NCBI RefSeq assembly: GCF_014202345.1
Contig: NZ_JACHGO010000001.1
Location: 372,001-436,000, forward strand
Direction of reading: 5' to 3'
DNA: 64,000 bases
Source: Desulfovibrio intestinalis
Lineage (GTDB): Bacteria; Desulfobacterota; Desulfovibrionia; Desulfovibrionales; Desulfovibrionaceae
Made by a program: the position numbers and the translations under genes. The notes under the pieces are model-generated. The model was not told where the DNA came from. It ran no database searches and saw nothing but the letters and a program-made list of their open reading frames with translations. Each line of letters starts with the position of its first letter. Positions within the stretch are counted from its first letter, which is position 1. Below are positions 13,862-22,017 of the stretch, in pieces.

Positions 13862-15549
13862 GCCTCCGTGTCAGGAAAAGCCAGACGTTCAGCGTCGTCT
13901 TGGTCCTGCAGGCTGGCCACATCATCAAGCCATGCATCCACGAACTTCTGCGCTTTTTCATTGCTAAACGTCACCACCCCGTTCCGCAGGAAAACCGTCT
14001 CAACTTCACCTGGCTTGGGGTCGGCCTTGGCCTCCTTGTCAAGCTCCTTGACCGCCGCCAATCGTCTTATATCCGTGACAAAGTCCAGTACAATGACTTT
14101 TTCTTTTCCTGGTGAGATCCTGAGCCCTCTACCGAGTTGTTGCACGAATATCCTTCTGGAGTGGGTAGCCCTTAAGAACACAAGGATATTCACGTCAGGC
14201 ACGTCAATACCTTCATTCAGGACATCGACCGCCGTAACCGCTTTGATTTTTCCAGATGAGAAATTCAACAGAACCTGTCGCCGTTTAACCTTGTCATCAA
14301 CAGACATGTTGGCTGCTGGAATGCCCGAGGACACCAGTTTCCCCGCGAATGTGTCCGCATGGTTTTTTGAGGGTGAAAATATCGCGATCCGTGGACGTTC
14401 CATGGATGCGGTCAACTCAAGAAGCTTGGCGATAACAGCGTCATCCCTCTGTGGCAGGAAAAGTCGCTTGTTAAGGTCTCGGATGGACAACGAGGTGCGA
14501 GCCAGTTTCGGAACTTGTCCCCAATCGATGTTGTCACACATCATCCGATAATCGACTTTGGCAAGGAACCCCATCCTCATGCCATCGACCAACGACACCT
14601 TTTCAATCGGCTCGCCAAAAATAGACTCAATCGATGTACCGTCGCCACGCCAGGGAGTGGCCGTCATGCCAATAAGAAGTTTTGGGGAAAGATGCTCAAT
14701 GCATGACGAAAAAGCGTTTGCCAAAGCGTGGTGGGCCTCGTCTACGATAATGAGATCAAAAGCGGTTGGCTCGATTCCTCCAAGATACCCAAACAGCGTC
14801 TGATACAGCCCGAAGTTGATTCCGTCGGAAGGAACAGGGGGCTCTCCATCCATAAATATTCTCGTTGGTATGTTTTTGGAAATCTGCGCCCAGAAAGATC
14901 GTTGGAGTTGAAAAGCCAAGTCTGTAGCGTGACATAGGACTAGTATCTTTTTTAGGCCAGTCGAATAAAGAAGGTCGGCGACCGATGAGGCGATGACGGT
15001 TTTTCCGAGTCCGGTCGCGACAACGAATAGCGCTTTTCTACGGCCACTGTGAAAACCCTTTACAACCGAGTCGACTATCTTTGACTGATATTCACGAGGC
15101 GACCTCTTTTCTTCACTGTATTCAGGCCATTTTGCAACAAGATCTGTCAGAAATTTTCCGTTCCAAAGCCTAACATCATACCCCTGTCTGTTGAGGTCAT
15201 CTCTTCTATCATACGCTGATTTTGTAAAGTCCCCATTTGTGGCAACGACTACCACTTTGGCTTTGTAGTAGGCTTGACCCTTGACGGCTTGATCGACAGC
15301 GGACTTGCCAACATAAGAGTACGAATTGACCGCTTTGACTTGTATGAGGTATGAATCGTCAATGCCTTTCGTGGGGTTCGCTCTCACTGCTAAGACGTCA
15401 GCCCCTTTGTCTCCACTCTCACCAACATATTGGATATTTTTCCAACCGCAGTGCAGCAATAACCTGGAGACTGCGAGCTCAAGAGCTCTCCAGTCTCCTC
15501 CCGCCATTACAGCCTCAGTCAGGAAAGTCGCATTCTGTGGTTCACTCAT
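13852..15549 (-). CDS. Mrr-like nuclease fused to SF2 DEAH helicase
   Basis: This 565-aa protein has two parts. Residues 15-140 are an Mrr-type restriction nuclease domain: E24, then GDKGAD (D51) and LIQVKAV (Q70, K72) give the E...D...QxK site. Residues 150-500 are a superfamily II motor: PREYQ (Q motif), ATGLGKT (178-184), DEAH (270-273), MTATPWRGD, and the motif VI-type segment QQLGRGLR. Such fusions cut DNA while translocating on it. It overlaps the GHKL gene by 4 bp and the 194-aa gene by 10 bp. In the operon it is the most obvious restriction effector, as the GHKL protein and methyltransferase carry no nuclease motif. Confidence 0.9.
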   Translation of the reverse strand: MSEPQNATFLTEAVMAGGDWRALELAVSRLLLHCGWKNIQYVGESGDKGADVLAVRANPTKGIDDSYLIQVKAVNSYSYVGKSAVDQAVKGQAYYKAKVVVVATNGDFTKSAYDRRDDLNRQGYDVRLWNGKFLTDLVAKWPEYSEEKRSPREYQSKIVDSVVKGFHSGRRKALFVVATGLGKTVIASSVADLLYSTGLKKILVLCHATDLAFQLQRSFWAQISKNIPTRIFMDGEPPVPSDGINFGLYQTLFGYLGGIEPTAFDLIIVDEAHHALANAFSSCIEHLSPKLLIGMTATPWRGDGTSIESIFGEPIEKVSLVDGMRMGFLAKVDYRMMCDNIDWGQVPKLARTSLSIRDLNKRLFLPQRDDAVIAKLLELTASMERPRIAIFSPSKNHADTFAGKLVSSGIPAANMSVDDKVKRRQVLLNFSSGKIKAVTAVDVLNEGIDVPDVNILVFLRATHSRRIFVQQLGRGLRISPGKEKVIVLDFVTDIRRLAAVKELDKEAKADPKPGEVETVFLRNGVVTFSNEKAQKFVDAWLDDVASLQDQDDAERLAFPDTEAWS

Positions 15550-17918
15550 TCCAGGAGTCCTTCCAACAGAGACAGTGTGTTCGCGTGCCTCAAAAGTTCT
15601 TGTTTGCTCTGCGTTCTTCCGCCCTGAAGAAGCAAAATAACATCGGAAAAATAGGACAGGACCCGTTCAAGGGAGTTTTTCCGCAACCGTTCACGCATCG
15701 CCTCATTACCAATCTTTAGGTCGGCAAAAGGCTGCGCGAAAAGCTTGTTGTCCATAAACTCTTCCGGAAATTCGGCTATCAGCCGTTTTATAGTCGTGTC
15801 GCAAACAAACGCCAGGGACTGAATCGATTCTTCACTGGAGTCTTGATAGGCACCGAGCAGATTTGGAGCCTCATCAAGCAGGCGTTTTGCCAGTTCTTCC
15901 TCTTCAGCTTCAACAGACTGAATAACTTCTTTTACCTTGGCAAATCGATGCCCGAGCAAAGAAGGCAGCTTTTCGCGTATTGACAAAACAATCGAATGCG
16001 CCCGTTCTTGTAGAGCTTGGGGATTGATCCGTTCTTCAAGCAAATGATTGTCAACGAGCCCAATAAACGCCGCTTGAATAGACACGCCAGGATCACGGAG
16101 CGCAAACTTTTCTGCCAAGCCCTGCAGCAACAATTGCTTAGGGGAAAGTGGATACTCGGATAGAATTGGATGAGTCGGATCGAAAAAGAAATCAACCTCG
16201 ATTCCATCCTGATAAAGGTGACATGGCACTCTGCTTCCTTGGATTTTGATTTGGCTGTCACGCACTCTCCAGGCGGTTATTTCCATTCCGGGAGTTGTGT
16301 CGTAAGAGTATTTTCCTGACAATGATTCCTCTTTGTCAGAATGCTGAATCAAGAGATCTCTATCAGAAGTCGCCGGAACGGGAGCCACAGTAGGTGCTGG
16401 CAGTGCTGGAGTACTGACAGAGGGGGCAGCATGAGAGCCAGTTCCAGATTGAGCGCCGGGCAAATAGCTAGAAATGTCATCTGACGGAGTCTCTCCAGAA
16501 TTTACCGGAGTCAATCCTTTACCGCCATCCCCCCGTTCTCTGTCTGATTCCTGAGCGACCTTGTACCACTTATCATCGGTTTCGTACTCCAAGTCCCCGG
16601 AAAAGAAACGCTTGGCGAATTCTCTCGCCAATGAATTAGGAACCGCGAGATTTTTTGTGCCAGGGTCTGTTCTTCTGTATGCGTTAACCAATCTACCGAG
16701 AGGAGACTCGTTGTCCCCATCGTATCCCAAAGCTTGCCTTTTCTTGGGAAGAATCGGTCCAGCGCCTCGAACGGCTTCCCGTGTGAGTCGCCATGCTCTG
16801 TCTGTGATATCAAACCCATTCTTTTGATACGTCGGGATCAGGTAATCAACATGGAGCTCGCCAACGATTCTCCCGCCAACAGTCGATCCTAGTTCGACTG
16901 GGTATTCAGACGTGTCAGTTCCTGTATCCGGATTTTCATAGCCGAAAAGGGATTTGTCGGAAACCAATATTTTCCGTCCGTTACGAACAAAATCCACACC
17001 AAAATCAGATGGGTCGGCATACCGCTGAATACCAATCCAACCCTTAAGCCGACGGGCACGTTTGACTATGTGTGTCGGAAAAACACCACCTTTACTAATC
17101 GATACATCGAGATCAGCGGCTTCGTCTTCGGTCAGGTAGCGATTTTTCAGAGAGTCGAAGTATGTCTCTCCGAGGTCTCGGTTTATTCTTTGGATCGCCT
17201 CTACTCGAACCCCTTTACGAACCACAAACCTTGAATCGCTCCAAACGCAATGTGGACGGGGGGAAAGCTGCTTTCCCTGTACAAATATTGAAACCTTTTT
17301 CCTGCTGAGTATCGGTGTGTAAATTGTCTCCAACTGTCTTCTTATCGCGCTTTCCTTTTTCCTTATTTCCGCGAAAACACCGTCCTTCAAGCTCTTGACA
17401 ATTATTTTAGTGCCGGATTCGTCAGGCGTTTTTTTGGGTTCCCTAACAACAGGAGCGGAAAAGGTTTGTTCCTTTATCAATTGTTCAAAACTGATTTTAA
17501 TTCCAACCCATTCAGTTCCATCTGGAGTCGCCGAAAGGAAAAGGGTTTCATCTCCAAGTCGGGCAGTGGCGATATTGAAACCCATTCCAAATAGTCCAAG
17601 GTTGTGGATGGGATCGTTGCTTGAATACCCCGCCTTGGCAGCTTTCTGGAGGACTTCGAGTTCCATGCCGAGACCGTTGTCCTGAACGACAATTTCTCTA
17701 TCATAAGCGGCGACAGAATCACTGGACCAATGGATATCGACCCTGGGGCCATTTATAACTTTCCCCTTGTTTTCGGCCTCAGAAAAAGCGTCCAGCGAAT
17801 TGTCGGTCAGTTCCGCCAAGCATTGCCAAGCGGCAAACGGAATGTCACCCAACGTTCTAAGGATTTTCGGGGTGGGTGTGATGTCGACGACTTGCGTTAT
17901 TAGCGACTCTGATTTCAT
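15546..17918 (-). CDS. MORC/MutL-like GHKL ATPase of an R-M system
   Basis: This 790-aa protein carries a full GHKL ATPase module at the N-terminus: N-box LAELTDNSLDAF (E36, D39, N40), G1 VQDNGLGM (D80), G2 GLFGMGFN (108-115) and a later GTKIIVKS. An S5-like fold should follow. The C-terminal half has a Ser/Pro/Thr/Gly-rich linker (about 460-530) and a helical end, with no endonuclease motif. It resembles the MutL-like ATPases that occur with DNA methyltransferases and helicases in bacteria and are thought to be ancestors of eukaryotic MORC proteins. These are expected to clamp DNA in an ATP-dependent way. It overlaps the methyltransferase gene (ATGA) and the helicase gene by 4 bp each. Confidence 0.85.
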   Translation of the reverse strand: MKSESLITQVVDITPTPKILRTLGDIPFAAWQCLAELTDNSLDAFSEAENKGKVINGPRVDIHWSSDSVAAYDREIVVQDNGLGMELEVLQKAAKAGYSSNDPIHNLGLFGMGFNIATARLGDETLFLSATPDGTEWVGIKISFEQLIKEQTFSAPVVREPKKTPDESGTKIIVKSLKDGVFAEIRKKESAIRRQLETIYTPILSRKKVSIFVQGKQLSPRPHCVWSDSRFVVRKGVRVEAIQRINRDLGETYFDSLKNRYLTEDEAADLDVSISKGGVFPTHIVKRARRLKGWIGIQRYADPSDFGVDFVRNGRKILVSDKSLFGYENPDTGTDTSEYPVELGSTVGGRIVGELHVDYLIPTYQKNGFDITDRAWRLTREAVRGAGPILPKKRQALGYDGDNESPLGRLVNAYRRTDPGTKNLAVPNSLAREFAKRFFSGDLEYETDDKWYKVAQESDRERGDGGKGLTPVNSGETPSDDISSYLPGAQSGTGSHAAPSVSTPALPAPTVAPVPATSDRDLLIQHSDKEESLSGKYSYDTTPGMEITAWRVRDSQIKIQGSRVPCHLYQDGIEVDFFFDPTHPILSEYPLSPKQLLLQGLAEKFALRDPGVSIQAAFIGLVDNHLLEERINPQALQERAHSIVLSIREKLPSLLGHRFAKVKEVIQSVEAEEEELAKRLLDEAPNLLGAYQDSSEESIQSLAFVCDTTIKRLIAEFPEEFMDNKLFAQPFADLKIGNEAMRERLRKNSLERVLSYFSDVILLLQGGRTQSKQELLRHANTLSLLEGLLE

Positions 17919-18961
17919 TTCACGCCCTCCAGATATTTGGCGATAGCTCTTGCAACTTTATTTCCCAGAATCGGCGGTACGGCGTTGCCAATTTGCATGA
18001 TGTTAGACGTGGCCGAATGGGGAAAATCAAAATTGTCGGGAAACGTCTGCAACCTGGCACACTCGCGGACAGTCAACCGTCTATCAAGAGAGTAGTGAAA
18101 CTGCACACGGGACTTCGCGTTCGCCCTGATTGTGTATGAAGGCGAATCGGCTGGTGTGGTCTCGTCTCCTTGGCCATTTCCTTTTTTTGCTCTTGACGCT
18201 CTGAAATATTGCGACTGGTTTGGAATTGAATCGTCCGATATCCCTTCAAGATCTTCTATCGCCCAGCGAGTCGTCCTGTAGTGTTCCTCGGTGTGAGTTC
18301 TCTTAGGCATGACCGGAAACCCCTGCAAATCGTCTCTGACCGCCACAATGAAAAGTCTCGTCCTCCTCTGGGGAACGCCATAATCTGGAGCAAAAAGAGT
18401 CCAAACCTCGACCCTGTATCCGGCCGAAGCGATGTCCTGTTTTATCGTATTTAACACATCTCCTTGTTTCATATTGGCGAGACCTGGAACATTTTCACCG
18501 ATGACGACAAGGGGTCTGTGAACCTCCATGTATTGAATCAGTGCTTGGTACAACCTTCCACGGGTGGACTTCAGCCCATGACGTGGCCCGCACGTGGCGA
18601 AATCCTGGCAAGGGAATCCCCCTATCAAAACTTCGGCGGCCGGAACTTCAATAGGGTTATAGCTGGATAGGTCCCGAACTTCTGCGTGATCAGAAATATT
18701 CTTGAGGTATGTCTGAACGCACTTGTCATCATGGTCATAAGCGGCGAGAAGTTTGAATGGAAGCTTGGGGACTTTGGTGCCCTTGTACGAAAAGCCCCCG
18801 AGAAACCCCAAGTCAAGCCCTCCGCATCCGCAAAAAAACGAAACCACGGACCTTTCTCGCATAGACGAGAGCGTTTCTTCCCCTGGTTGAGGTATGGAAG
18901 GGCTTCTTTTCTTATCTAGCAGCATCACTGGTTCCTGTTCATATAACTCAACTGTTTCCAT
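17915..18961 (-). CDS. C5-cytosine DNA methyltransferase
   Basis: This 348-aa enzyme has the ordered C5-methylase motifs: I FFCGCGGLDLGF (42-53), IV GGFPCQDFA with catalytic C118, VI ENVPG (156-160), VIII PQRRTRLFIVAVR, and IX/X RECARLQTFP and QIGNAVPP. The segment before VRECARLQ is the target-recognition region and sets an unknown site. It would mark host DNA and protect it from the nuclease-helicase encoded downstream. It is the first intact gene of the operon. The ATG at 18961 lies 5 bp after the stop of a gene remnant (18967-19001) and has only a weak ribosome site, so it was probably coupled to that lost gene. Confidence 0.95.
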   Translation of the reverse strand: METVELYEQEPVMLLDKKRSPSIPQPGEETLSSMRERSVVSFFCGCGGLDLGFLGGFSYKGTKVPKLPFKLLAAYDHDDKCVQTYLKNISDHAEVRDLSSYNPIEVPAAEVLIGGFPCQDFATCGPRHGLKSTRGRLYQALIQYMEVHRPLVVIGENVPGLANMKQGDVLNTIKQDIASAGYRVEVWTLFAPDYGVPQRRTRLFIVAVRDDLQGFPVMPKRTHTEEHYRTTRWAIEDLEGISDDSIPNQSQYFRASRAKKGNGQGDETTPADSPSYTIRANAKSRVQFHYSLDRRLTVRECARLQTFPDNFDFPHSATSNIMQIGNAVPPILGNKVARAIAKYLEGVK

Positions 18962-18966
18962 TTGTT

Positions 18967-19001
18967 TTATCCGCCGCAGCGCCAGCCTTCATCCAGTAAG
19001 G
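18967..19001 (-). pseudogene. C-terminal 10-codon stub of the lost upstream gene
   Basis: Between the IS3 end and the methyltransferase start there remains one reading frame, LLDEGWRCGG and a stop, 5 bp before the next ATG. With the stub at 20272-20538 it suggests that one or more genes of the operon were removed when the IS inserted. Confidence 0.5.
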
Positions 19002-19085
19002 TGGTCCCTGTTGTTCGGACAGGTTTTAGCGGTTCCTTAGCTTGTCTTTCTTCTTCTTCTTCTTCTTCTTCTGCCTTTTCCCTTA

Positions 19086-19934
19086 TCAGGCTGCCTTTAC
19101 AAGCCCCTGTTCGTAGTAAGTGTCCGGAGGCAAGCCGCCTAAGCGGCTGTGAGGCCGGAGCCGATTGTAAAAGTCGATCCACCTGCCGATTCCGGCACGA
19201 GCTTCGGAGCCGGTTTCAAAAGCGTGCAGATACACACATTCATACTTGAGCGAGCGCCAGAGGCGTTCGATGAAGACGTTGTCCAGCCAGCGGCCACGGC
19301 CATCCATGGAAATGCGGATACCGTTCTCCTGCAAGACATTGGTAAACGCGAAGCTGGTGAATTGGCTGCCTTGGTCGGTGTTGAAGATATCGGGCTTGCC
19401 GTGTTTCGCCAAGGCTTCTTCCAGGGCCGCGACACAAAAATCCGCATCCATGGTGTTGGAAAGTTTCCAGGACAGCACCTTTTTACTGTGCCAGTCCATA
19501 ACGGCCACCAGGTACAAAAATCTTTTGCGCATGGGGATGTACGTGATATCCGCGCACCAGACTTGATTGGGTCTGGTGATGGACAATCTCCGCAAGAGAT
19601 ACGGGTAGCGCGTATGCTCTGGATGAGGAATACTGTTTTTGGGCTTCTGGTACACCGCCATCAGCCCCATCAGGCGCATAAGACGCCGAACGCGTTTTCT
19701 GCCCACGCCATAGCCCAGCAGTACCAGATAATCACGCATCTGGCGCACTCCCAGGAACGGCCATTCGGTAAAGGCTCTGTCGATTTCCTGCATAAGAGCA
19801 AGAGTCAGGGCCGATTCGCCTTTGGGCACATAATACAGGCCGGAACGGGCTATTTTGAGCAGAGCGCATTGACGAACCATACTGAGCTGCGCATGGCTGG
19901 AATCAACCATGCTTTGCCTGCGGGAGACGCTCAC
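19086..19934 (-). CDS. IS3-family transposase OrfB (rve integrase core)
   Basis: This 282-aa protein has the helix-turn-helix HTH_21-like start (QCALLKIARSGLYY). The DDE integrase core follows: aspartate in VWCADITYIP, aspartate in FNTDQGSQFTS, glutamate in FIERLWRSLKYE. The C-terminus ends FYNRLRPHSRLGGLPPDTYYEQ. The frame is complete and starts at a GTG overlapping the orfA stop by 4 bp. Normal IS3 elements make the active enzyme as an OrfAB fusion, and orfA here is frameshifted, so this copy may not transpose. Confidence 0.93.
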   Translation of the reverse strand: MSVSRRQSMVDSSHAQLSMVRQCALLKIARSGLYYVPKGESALTLALMQEIDRAFTEWPFLGVRQMRDYLVLLGYGVGRKRVRRLMRLMGLMAVYQKPKNSIPHPEHTRYPYLLRRLSITRPNQVWCADITYIPMRKRFLYLVAVMDWHSKKVLSWKLSNTMDADFCVAALEEALAKHGKPDIFNTDQGSQFTSFAFTNVLQENGIRISMDGRGRWLDNVFIERLWRSLKYECVYLHAFETGSEARAGIGRWIDFYNRLRPHSRLGGLPPDTYYEQGLVKAA

Positions 19935-20214
19935 CGCTTCCCCCAGACTTCTGCTAAAAAATCTCGTTCCACGGTGAGTTGACCGATTTTGGCATGAAGT
20001 ACCTGGAGTTGTTTTTCCTTCCTGGCCTCTTCGGTCTTGATTTCACCTGTAAAAATACCGGCTGCCGACGCCTTGAGCTGCTTCACCCATTTGTGGATGA
20101 GGTCTGATGGACGCCAAACTCGGCGCTGAGTTCGGCAACGGTTTTCTCACCGGAAAGGGCAGCCAAAGCCACCCTGGCCTTGAACGCCGGGGCATGATTT
20201 TTTCTCTTGGACAT
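19931..20214 (-). pseudogene. IS3-family OrfA, one-base deletion
   Basis: From the ATG at 20214 the frame reads MSKRKNHAPAFKARVALAAL and continues to VHQTSSTNG and a stop near 20091. Adding one base near 20101 restores the expected IHKWVKQLKASAAGIF and runs cleanly to the TGA at 19931, with the leucine-rich LQVLHAKIGQLTVERDFL segment. The helix-turn-helix half is intact, and the coiled-coil half is out of frame. Confidence 0.85.
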
Positions 20215-20271
20215 GGGTGCTCTCCTTTGATGACTGAGTAGCTATCATACCTGTCCAAATTTGGGGGAGCA

Positions 20272-20538
20272 CTTCTTTAGAGGCAACGCAAGAAGAGACG
20301 TTAAAGTGTCTTGAGGGTCCTCCCCCTTTTTCAGAGGGCGGAAATATATTTTTTGAGCCACGCCAATATCACTAGCGGCTTGTGCGAGGTTGCGTTGCTT
20401 GTCACCCATCTGGAGGCGCTTGACGGTGGCTCTGGGCGTCCCATAGGCCAGAAGAAAGGAGAATATGAAGTCTTCCCGCGCTTCGGTCACAATTTTTTCC
20501 AAAGCAGTGATGATTCTTGCCTGATTAAGAGCCGCCAT
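20272..20538 (-). pseudogene. N-terminal stub of a restriction/methylase gene cut by IS3
   Basis: The ATG at 20538 has GGAGG upstream and opens MAALNQARIITALEKIVTEA. The next stretch, EDFIFSFLLAYGTPRATVKR, and then IYFRPLKKGEDP resemble the N-terminal region of large adenine-specific methyltransferase/type II restriction proteins, which begin with a helical AYGxPKxTxxRL segment. After about 88 codons it runs into the IS end. Such proteins are usually several hundred residues long, so most of the gene is gone. The family call is tentative. Its orientation shows it was upstream of the methyltransferase in the same operon. Confidence 0.6.
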
Positions 20539-20606
20539 TAGTCCTCCAGCCTACACCGTGTATTTAGAGCTTGTGTAGTTTTGAAAGTCAAATCGTCACA
20601 ATTTTT

Positions 20607-21422
20607 CTATTGCTTTGGTATAATCACTTCAATCGCAGTCCGCATTTTTTCAAGTGCTATTATCAGTCCCTGTTTTTCTTCATCTGTAAGCTCAGTCTTT
20701 ATTTTTGAATGCATTTTTTCGTAAGATACGTTGAGGTCTTCCGTCATTCTTTCGATTTTACGGATATGTGCATTAACAAAACGGTTTCCGGTTTTCTTGT
20801 TTCCTTGAGATTTTTCAGAAGATTTTCTAGGTGCGTTCTCTGGCTTTTCAAGCATATGACACAGCTTGTTATACGTCTTTTTCTGAATATCAGCATCCTT
20901 ACGGCGAGCGACCTTCAACAGGCGCTCGCGGGTCATATAGGGCTTTGTTCTGGCGTCATTCCGAATTTTTTCAGGGAGTGACGCAATTTTTAATATTTCA
21001 CTCGTGGTACTTTTTTTCTTGCCAATTATTCTCGCAATGTCATCATTTGAGCAATTTTTTTGCTTTTGCAAGGCTGCTACAGATTCAGCAAACTCAATGG
21101 CTGTCAAGTCAGACCGAAGGATGTTTTCCATCAAGGCCAGGGTCAAGAGATCACCTTCAACATACTTGCCTTCTATTACTTCCTTTCCCAACTGATTGTG
21201 CGCCCGTACTCGCCTTTCTCCAGAGATGATTATCAGCTTGTCCTCATGGCAGGTAAACGTGATATTTTGCAAAAGGCCATTTGCTTCAATGTCTGCTGCA
21301 AGTGCCTTGATCTCACCTTCATCAAAGTATTTTCTAGGTTGCTCTGGGGTAGGTTGCAACTCGTTTATATTTATTGGGTATACCTTGCCAATTTCGTATT
21401 TTCTATTCAGAGGTTCGGACAT
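20607..21422 (-). CDS. ParB-like partition protein
   Basis: This 271-aa protein has the ParB/Spo0J fold: NINELQPTPEQPRKYFDEGEIKAL, the CTP-binding GERRVRA motif near residue 70, ENILRSDLTAIEFA, and the helix-turn-helix SNDDIARIIGKKKSTTSEILKIASLP that reads parS. The C-terminal region is lysine-rich and helical. No ParA is present nearby, so it is either a lone segregation factor or a DNA-binding regulator. GGGAGG precedes the ATG at 21422. A 36-bp palindrome lies 33 bp upstream of the start and overlaps the likely transcription start, which points to autoregulation or a parS-type site. Confidence 0.87.
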   Translation of the reverse strand: MSEPLNRKYEIGKVYPININELQPTPEQPRKYFDEGEIKALAADIEANGLLQNITFTCHEDKLIIISGERRVRAHNQLGKEVIEGKYVEGDLLTLALMENILRSDLTAIEFAESVAALQKQKNCSNDDIARIIGKKKSTTSEILKIASLPEKIRNDARTKPYMTRERLLKVARRKDADIQKKTYNKLCHMLEKPENAPRKSSEKSQGNKKTGNRFVNAHIRKIERMTEDLNVSYEKMHSKIKTELTDEEKQGLIIALEKMRTAIEVIIPKQ

Positions 21423-21454
21423 ATATCCTCCCTCGATTTTAAATTAATTTAGCA

Positions 21455-21490
21455 TACTACAGCAGTTCGGTCCACCGAACTGCTGTAGTA
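21455..21490. promoter_or_regulatory. 36-bp perfect palindrome upstream of parB (operator or parS)
   Basis: TACTACAGCAGTTCGGT and its exact complement flank a 2-bp centre (17-bp arms). It sits 33 bp before the ParB start codon and just after the predicted promoter. Its length and symmetry suit dimeric ParB binding. There is no T run, and a terminator role seems less likely. Confidence 0.6.
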
Positions 21491-21492
21491 AT

Positions 21493-21520
21493 ATCTTAAA
21501 TTTGACTCTAATAATGACAA
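21493..21520 (-). promoter_or_regulatory. Probable parB promoter
   Basis: On the minus strand TTGTCA (complement at 21515-21520), a 16-bp spacer and TAAGAT (complement at 21493-21498). The palindrome covers the predicted start site. Confidence 0.4.
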
Positions 21521-21614
21521 TCGTCAACCTGAAATGCCAAATTGCATATTACTGGACACTGGTGGGAATGCGAGTCAAAAATGGCTGGAGAGCAATGACG
21601 TCGTATTATGAGTT

Positions 21615-21869
21615 CTATGCGCTCAATTTTTGTCTGAGCCATGTCATAAAACTTGTGCGCTCATAGGCAATTTTTTTTCCAACTCTTACTCGGACAGATG
21701 GTCCCATCCCCATGGCATCGGCATTTGACATAGTCTTAGCGGACAGAAGTCCCCCCATACATTTTGACGCGGCATCTCGCGTGAACACTGGTGGAAGTTC
21801 TTTTTCCAAGGCGTCGAAAAAACGATCTGTGCCGTAGAGATTGGTAATGTGAGAACGATATGGCCGCAT
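21615..21869 (-). CDS. 84-aa basic protein of the replication block
   Basis: The protein starts MRPYRSHITNLYGTDRFFDALE and ends FMTWLRQKLSA, with a glycine-rich middle and a VRVRVGKKIAYERTSF strand pair. The pattern, short helices followed by a basic hairpin and a final Trp-containing helix, is reminiscent of small helix-turn-helix excisionase/AlpA-like proteins. I cannot place it in a family. GAGG lies 7 bases before the ATG at 21869. It is encoded between the primase and parB on the same strand, so a role in replication control is possible. Confidence 0.6.
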   Translation of the reverse strand: MRPYRSHITNLYGTDRFFDALEKELPPVFTRDAASKCMGGLLSAKTMSNADAMGMGPSVRVRVGKKIAYERTSFMTWLRQKLSA

Positions 21870-21969
21870 GTGGCTACCTCATCGGGCTAAATTGTGTAGT
21901 GTTGGGCATACTATATAGAGATGGGCAGTAGGAATTTAATTTTCCTACTACCCTCTGTATTTGAATTTC

Positions 21970-22003
21970 CGCACACTCGCACAGCTCGCACACTACGCAC
22001 ACG
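21970..22003 (-). repeat. Iteron-like CGCACA repeats downstream of the primase gene
   Basis: Four CGCACA units recur at 8-9-bp spacing; on the minus strand they read as TGTGCG-type repeats. The same TGTGCGAG unit occurs in the opposite orientation just upstream of the primase gene at 25065-25094. Confidence 0.55.
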
Positions 22004-22017
22004 GCATTTTTTCAATT

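Larger units (their letters stand above)
19002..20271 (-). mobile_element. IS3-family insertion sequence
   Basis: Ends TGGTCCCTG...GGACAGGT (19002 onward) and TGCTCCCCC...GGACAGGT (complement, ending 20271) are imperfect inverted repeats. They enclose about 1.27 kb with orfA and orfB. The flanking bases show no direct target duplication, and the flanking frames look like the two ends of deleted coding sequence. That fits an insertion followed by an adjacent deletion. The plan resembles the IS3 group known from Desulfovibrio. Confidence 0.85.

Noticed and set aside
19149-19982. 277-codon frame antisense to the IS3 transposase
   Set aside because: A shadow of the OrfB coding sequence, which has the complete DDE motif set.
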